A stretch of DNA of 64,000 nt from Streptomyces sp. NBC_01260 (GTDB lineage: Bacteria > Actinomycetota > Actinomycetes > Streptomycetales > Streptomycetaceae). A model generated the notes under the pieces. That model did no database searches and was not told where the DNA came from. It worked only from the letters and a program-made list of their open reading frames with translations. Each line of letters starts with the position of its first letter. The first letter of the stretch is position 1. The stretch covers positions 4,836,001 to 4,900,000 of the forward strand of contig NZ_CP108464.1 of NCBI RefSeq assembly GCF_036226405.1, in the 5' to 3' direction. Shown piece by piece: positions 63,157 to 64,000 of this stretch. The position numbers and the translations under genes are program-made.

Positions 63157-64000
63157 GTGTCGCACACCGACCCGACTCCAGCCACACCCGCTCCCGAGCC
63201 TGCTGAAGGGGCTGAAGAGCCCGCTGCCGCTGCCGAATTCGATTCCGAGCCTGGTGCCGCCCCCGCGCCCCGGCCCCTCGCCCCCGCCGCCACCGAGGCA
63301 GCCACAGCTGTTGCCGAGGCTGCTGTCCGGGTGGAGGCCGCGCTGACCGGACCCGGGGGCCCGTTCGCCGTCGTACGTGCTGAGGACGGGCCGCAGGCGG
63401 GCTCACTCGTCTATGCGGACGGGCCCAGGACCCTCCGTGAGTTCGTGGAGACCACCTGGGCGTTCGGGGACCAGCCGTTCCTGATCGCGGGGGAACGCAG
63501 CTATTCGTACGGGGAGTTCTTCGCCGCGGCATCCGCGCTGGCGTGCCGGCTGAGCGAGACGTACGGGCTTCGGCCGGGCGACCGGGCCGTGGTGGCGATG
63601 CGCAATCACCCGGAGTGGCAGATCGCGTTCTGGGCCGTCCAGCTGGCCGGACTGGTCGCCGTCCCGCTGAACGCCTGGTGGACCGAGGAGGAGTTCACGT
63701 ATGCGCTCGACGACTCCGGACCGCGGGTGCTCCTGGTCGACGGGGAGCGGATGCCGCGGGTCGCGGCCTGGGCCCGTAGCTCCGAGGCGCGCGTGATCGT
63801 CTTTCACGACGAGGAGCGCGAGGCCCGCGGGGCGGTGCCGCCGCGCGGGGTCGAGTGGTACGAGGACCTGCCCGCGCCCGATCCCTTCGCCGCGCCGCCG
63901 GAGGTCGAGATCCGGCCCGAGGACGACGCGACGATCATCTACACCTCCGGCACCACCGGCAGGCCCAAGGGTGCCGTCGCCACACAGCTCGCCCAGGCGG
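63157..64000 (+). CDS. Acyl-CoA synthetase/AMP ligase, 3' end outside window
   Basis: The N-terminal 281 residues of an adenylate-forming (ANL) enzyme. After a low-complexity Pro/Ala/Glu-rich leader of about 65 residues come TLREFVETTWAFGDQPFLIA, YSYGEFFAAASALA, MRNHPEWQIAFWAVQLAG and the phosphate loop TIIYTSGTTGRPKGA just before the window ends. The TSGTTG form is typical of fatty acyl-CoA ligases rather than NRPS A domains. The start is GTG 63157, after AGAAAGG. It lies beyond the sigma factor operon and looks like primary metabolism. The acid substrate cannot be told. Confidence 0.88.
   Translation, partial: MSHTDPTPATPAPEPAEGAEEPAAAAEFDSEPGAAPAPRPLAPAATEAATAVAEAAVRVEAALTGPGGPFAVVRAEDGPQAGSLVYADGPRTLREFVETTWAFGDQPFLIAGERSYSYGEFFAAASALACRLSETYGLRPGDRAVVAMRNHPEWQIAFWAVQLAGLVAVPLNAWWTEEEFTYALDDSGPRVLLVDGERMPRVAAWARSSEARVIVFHDEEREARGAVPPRGVEWYEDLPAPDPFAAPPEVEIRPEDDATIIYTSGTTGRPKGAVATQLAQA

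Overview
The window is high-GC actinobacterial DNA, most like Streptomyces: GTG and TTG starts are common, genes overlap by ATGA or GTGA, TTA codons are very rare, and IS5-type elements are present. About the first 50 kb belongs to a nonribosomal peptide (NRP) biosynthetic gene cluster. Its 5' part lies outside the window.

Bases 2-32382 encode two giant NRPS proteins that overlap by one base. Together they show ten A-PCP modules and a C-terminal thioesterase; the first module is cut by the window edge. Specificity pockets read by eye give (unknown)-Ser-Asp-Asp-(unknown)-Asn-(arylglycine-like)-(arylglycine-like)-Asp-(aromatic). There are no free-standing E domains. Every second condensation domain in the later part (modules 6, 8 and 10, and the partial one in module 1) is of the dual epimerisation/condensation type, so the residues before them should be D. 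A GntR/ABC operon (32535-34812) follows, then a decayed patch (GtrA-like gene, an IS5-type element sitting inside a HAD gene, an IstB remnant), then an ABC exporter and an alpha/beta hydrolase on the minus strand.

Bases 40704-50013 encode tailoring and precursor supply: a CmlA-type diiron beta-hydroxylase, then hydroxymandelate synthase, a fused hydroxymandelate oxidase-Hpg aminotransferase, and DpgA-B-C-D. These make 4-hydroxyphenylglycine (Hpg) and 3,5-dihydroxyphenylglycine (Dpg). A minus-strand prephenate dehydrogenase feeds 4-hydroxyphenylpyruvate into both the HmaS route and the transamination step. A StrR-type operator lies at 40406-40434, between the divergent hydrolase and hydroxylase genes. 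A StrR/ParB-like regulator with a single TTA codon lies at 57590-58648. I infer that it controls the cluster and that bldA gates it.

Bases 51628-53140 hold a complete IS5-type element and IS630 debris. Bases 53640-56896 hold a conserved-looking group unrelated to the peptide: an HExxH protein, a seven-TM protein, a NUDIX hydrolase and an XRE regulator. After the StrR-like gene come a truncated IS5-type element, a degenerate NUDIX protein, about 1 kb of poorly coding DNA, an ECF sigma factor with a membrane-anchored partner, and the start of an acyl-CoA synthetase-like gene. These last genes look like the ordinary chromosome flank.

I do not recognise the product. The visible module order does not match any Hpg/Dpg peptide I can recall (glycopeptides, feglymycin, ramoplanin, enduracidin, CDA). 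An acidic, Asp-rich, beta-hydroxylated Dpg/Hpg peptide is the best reading.
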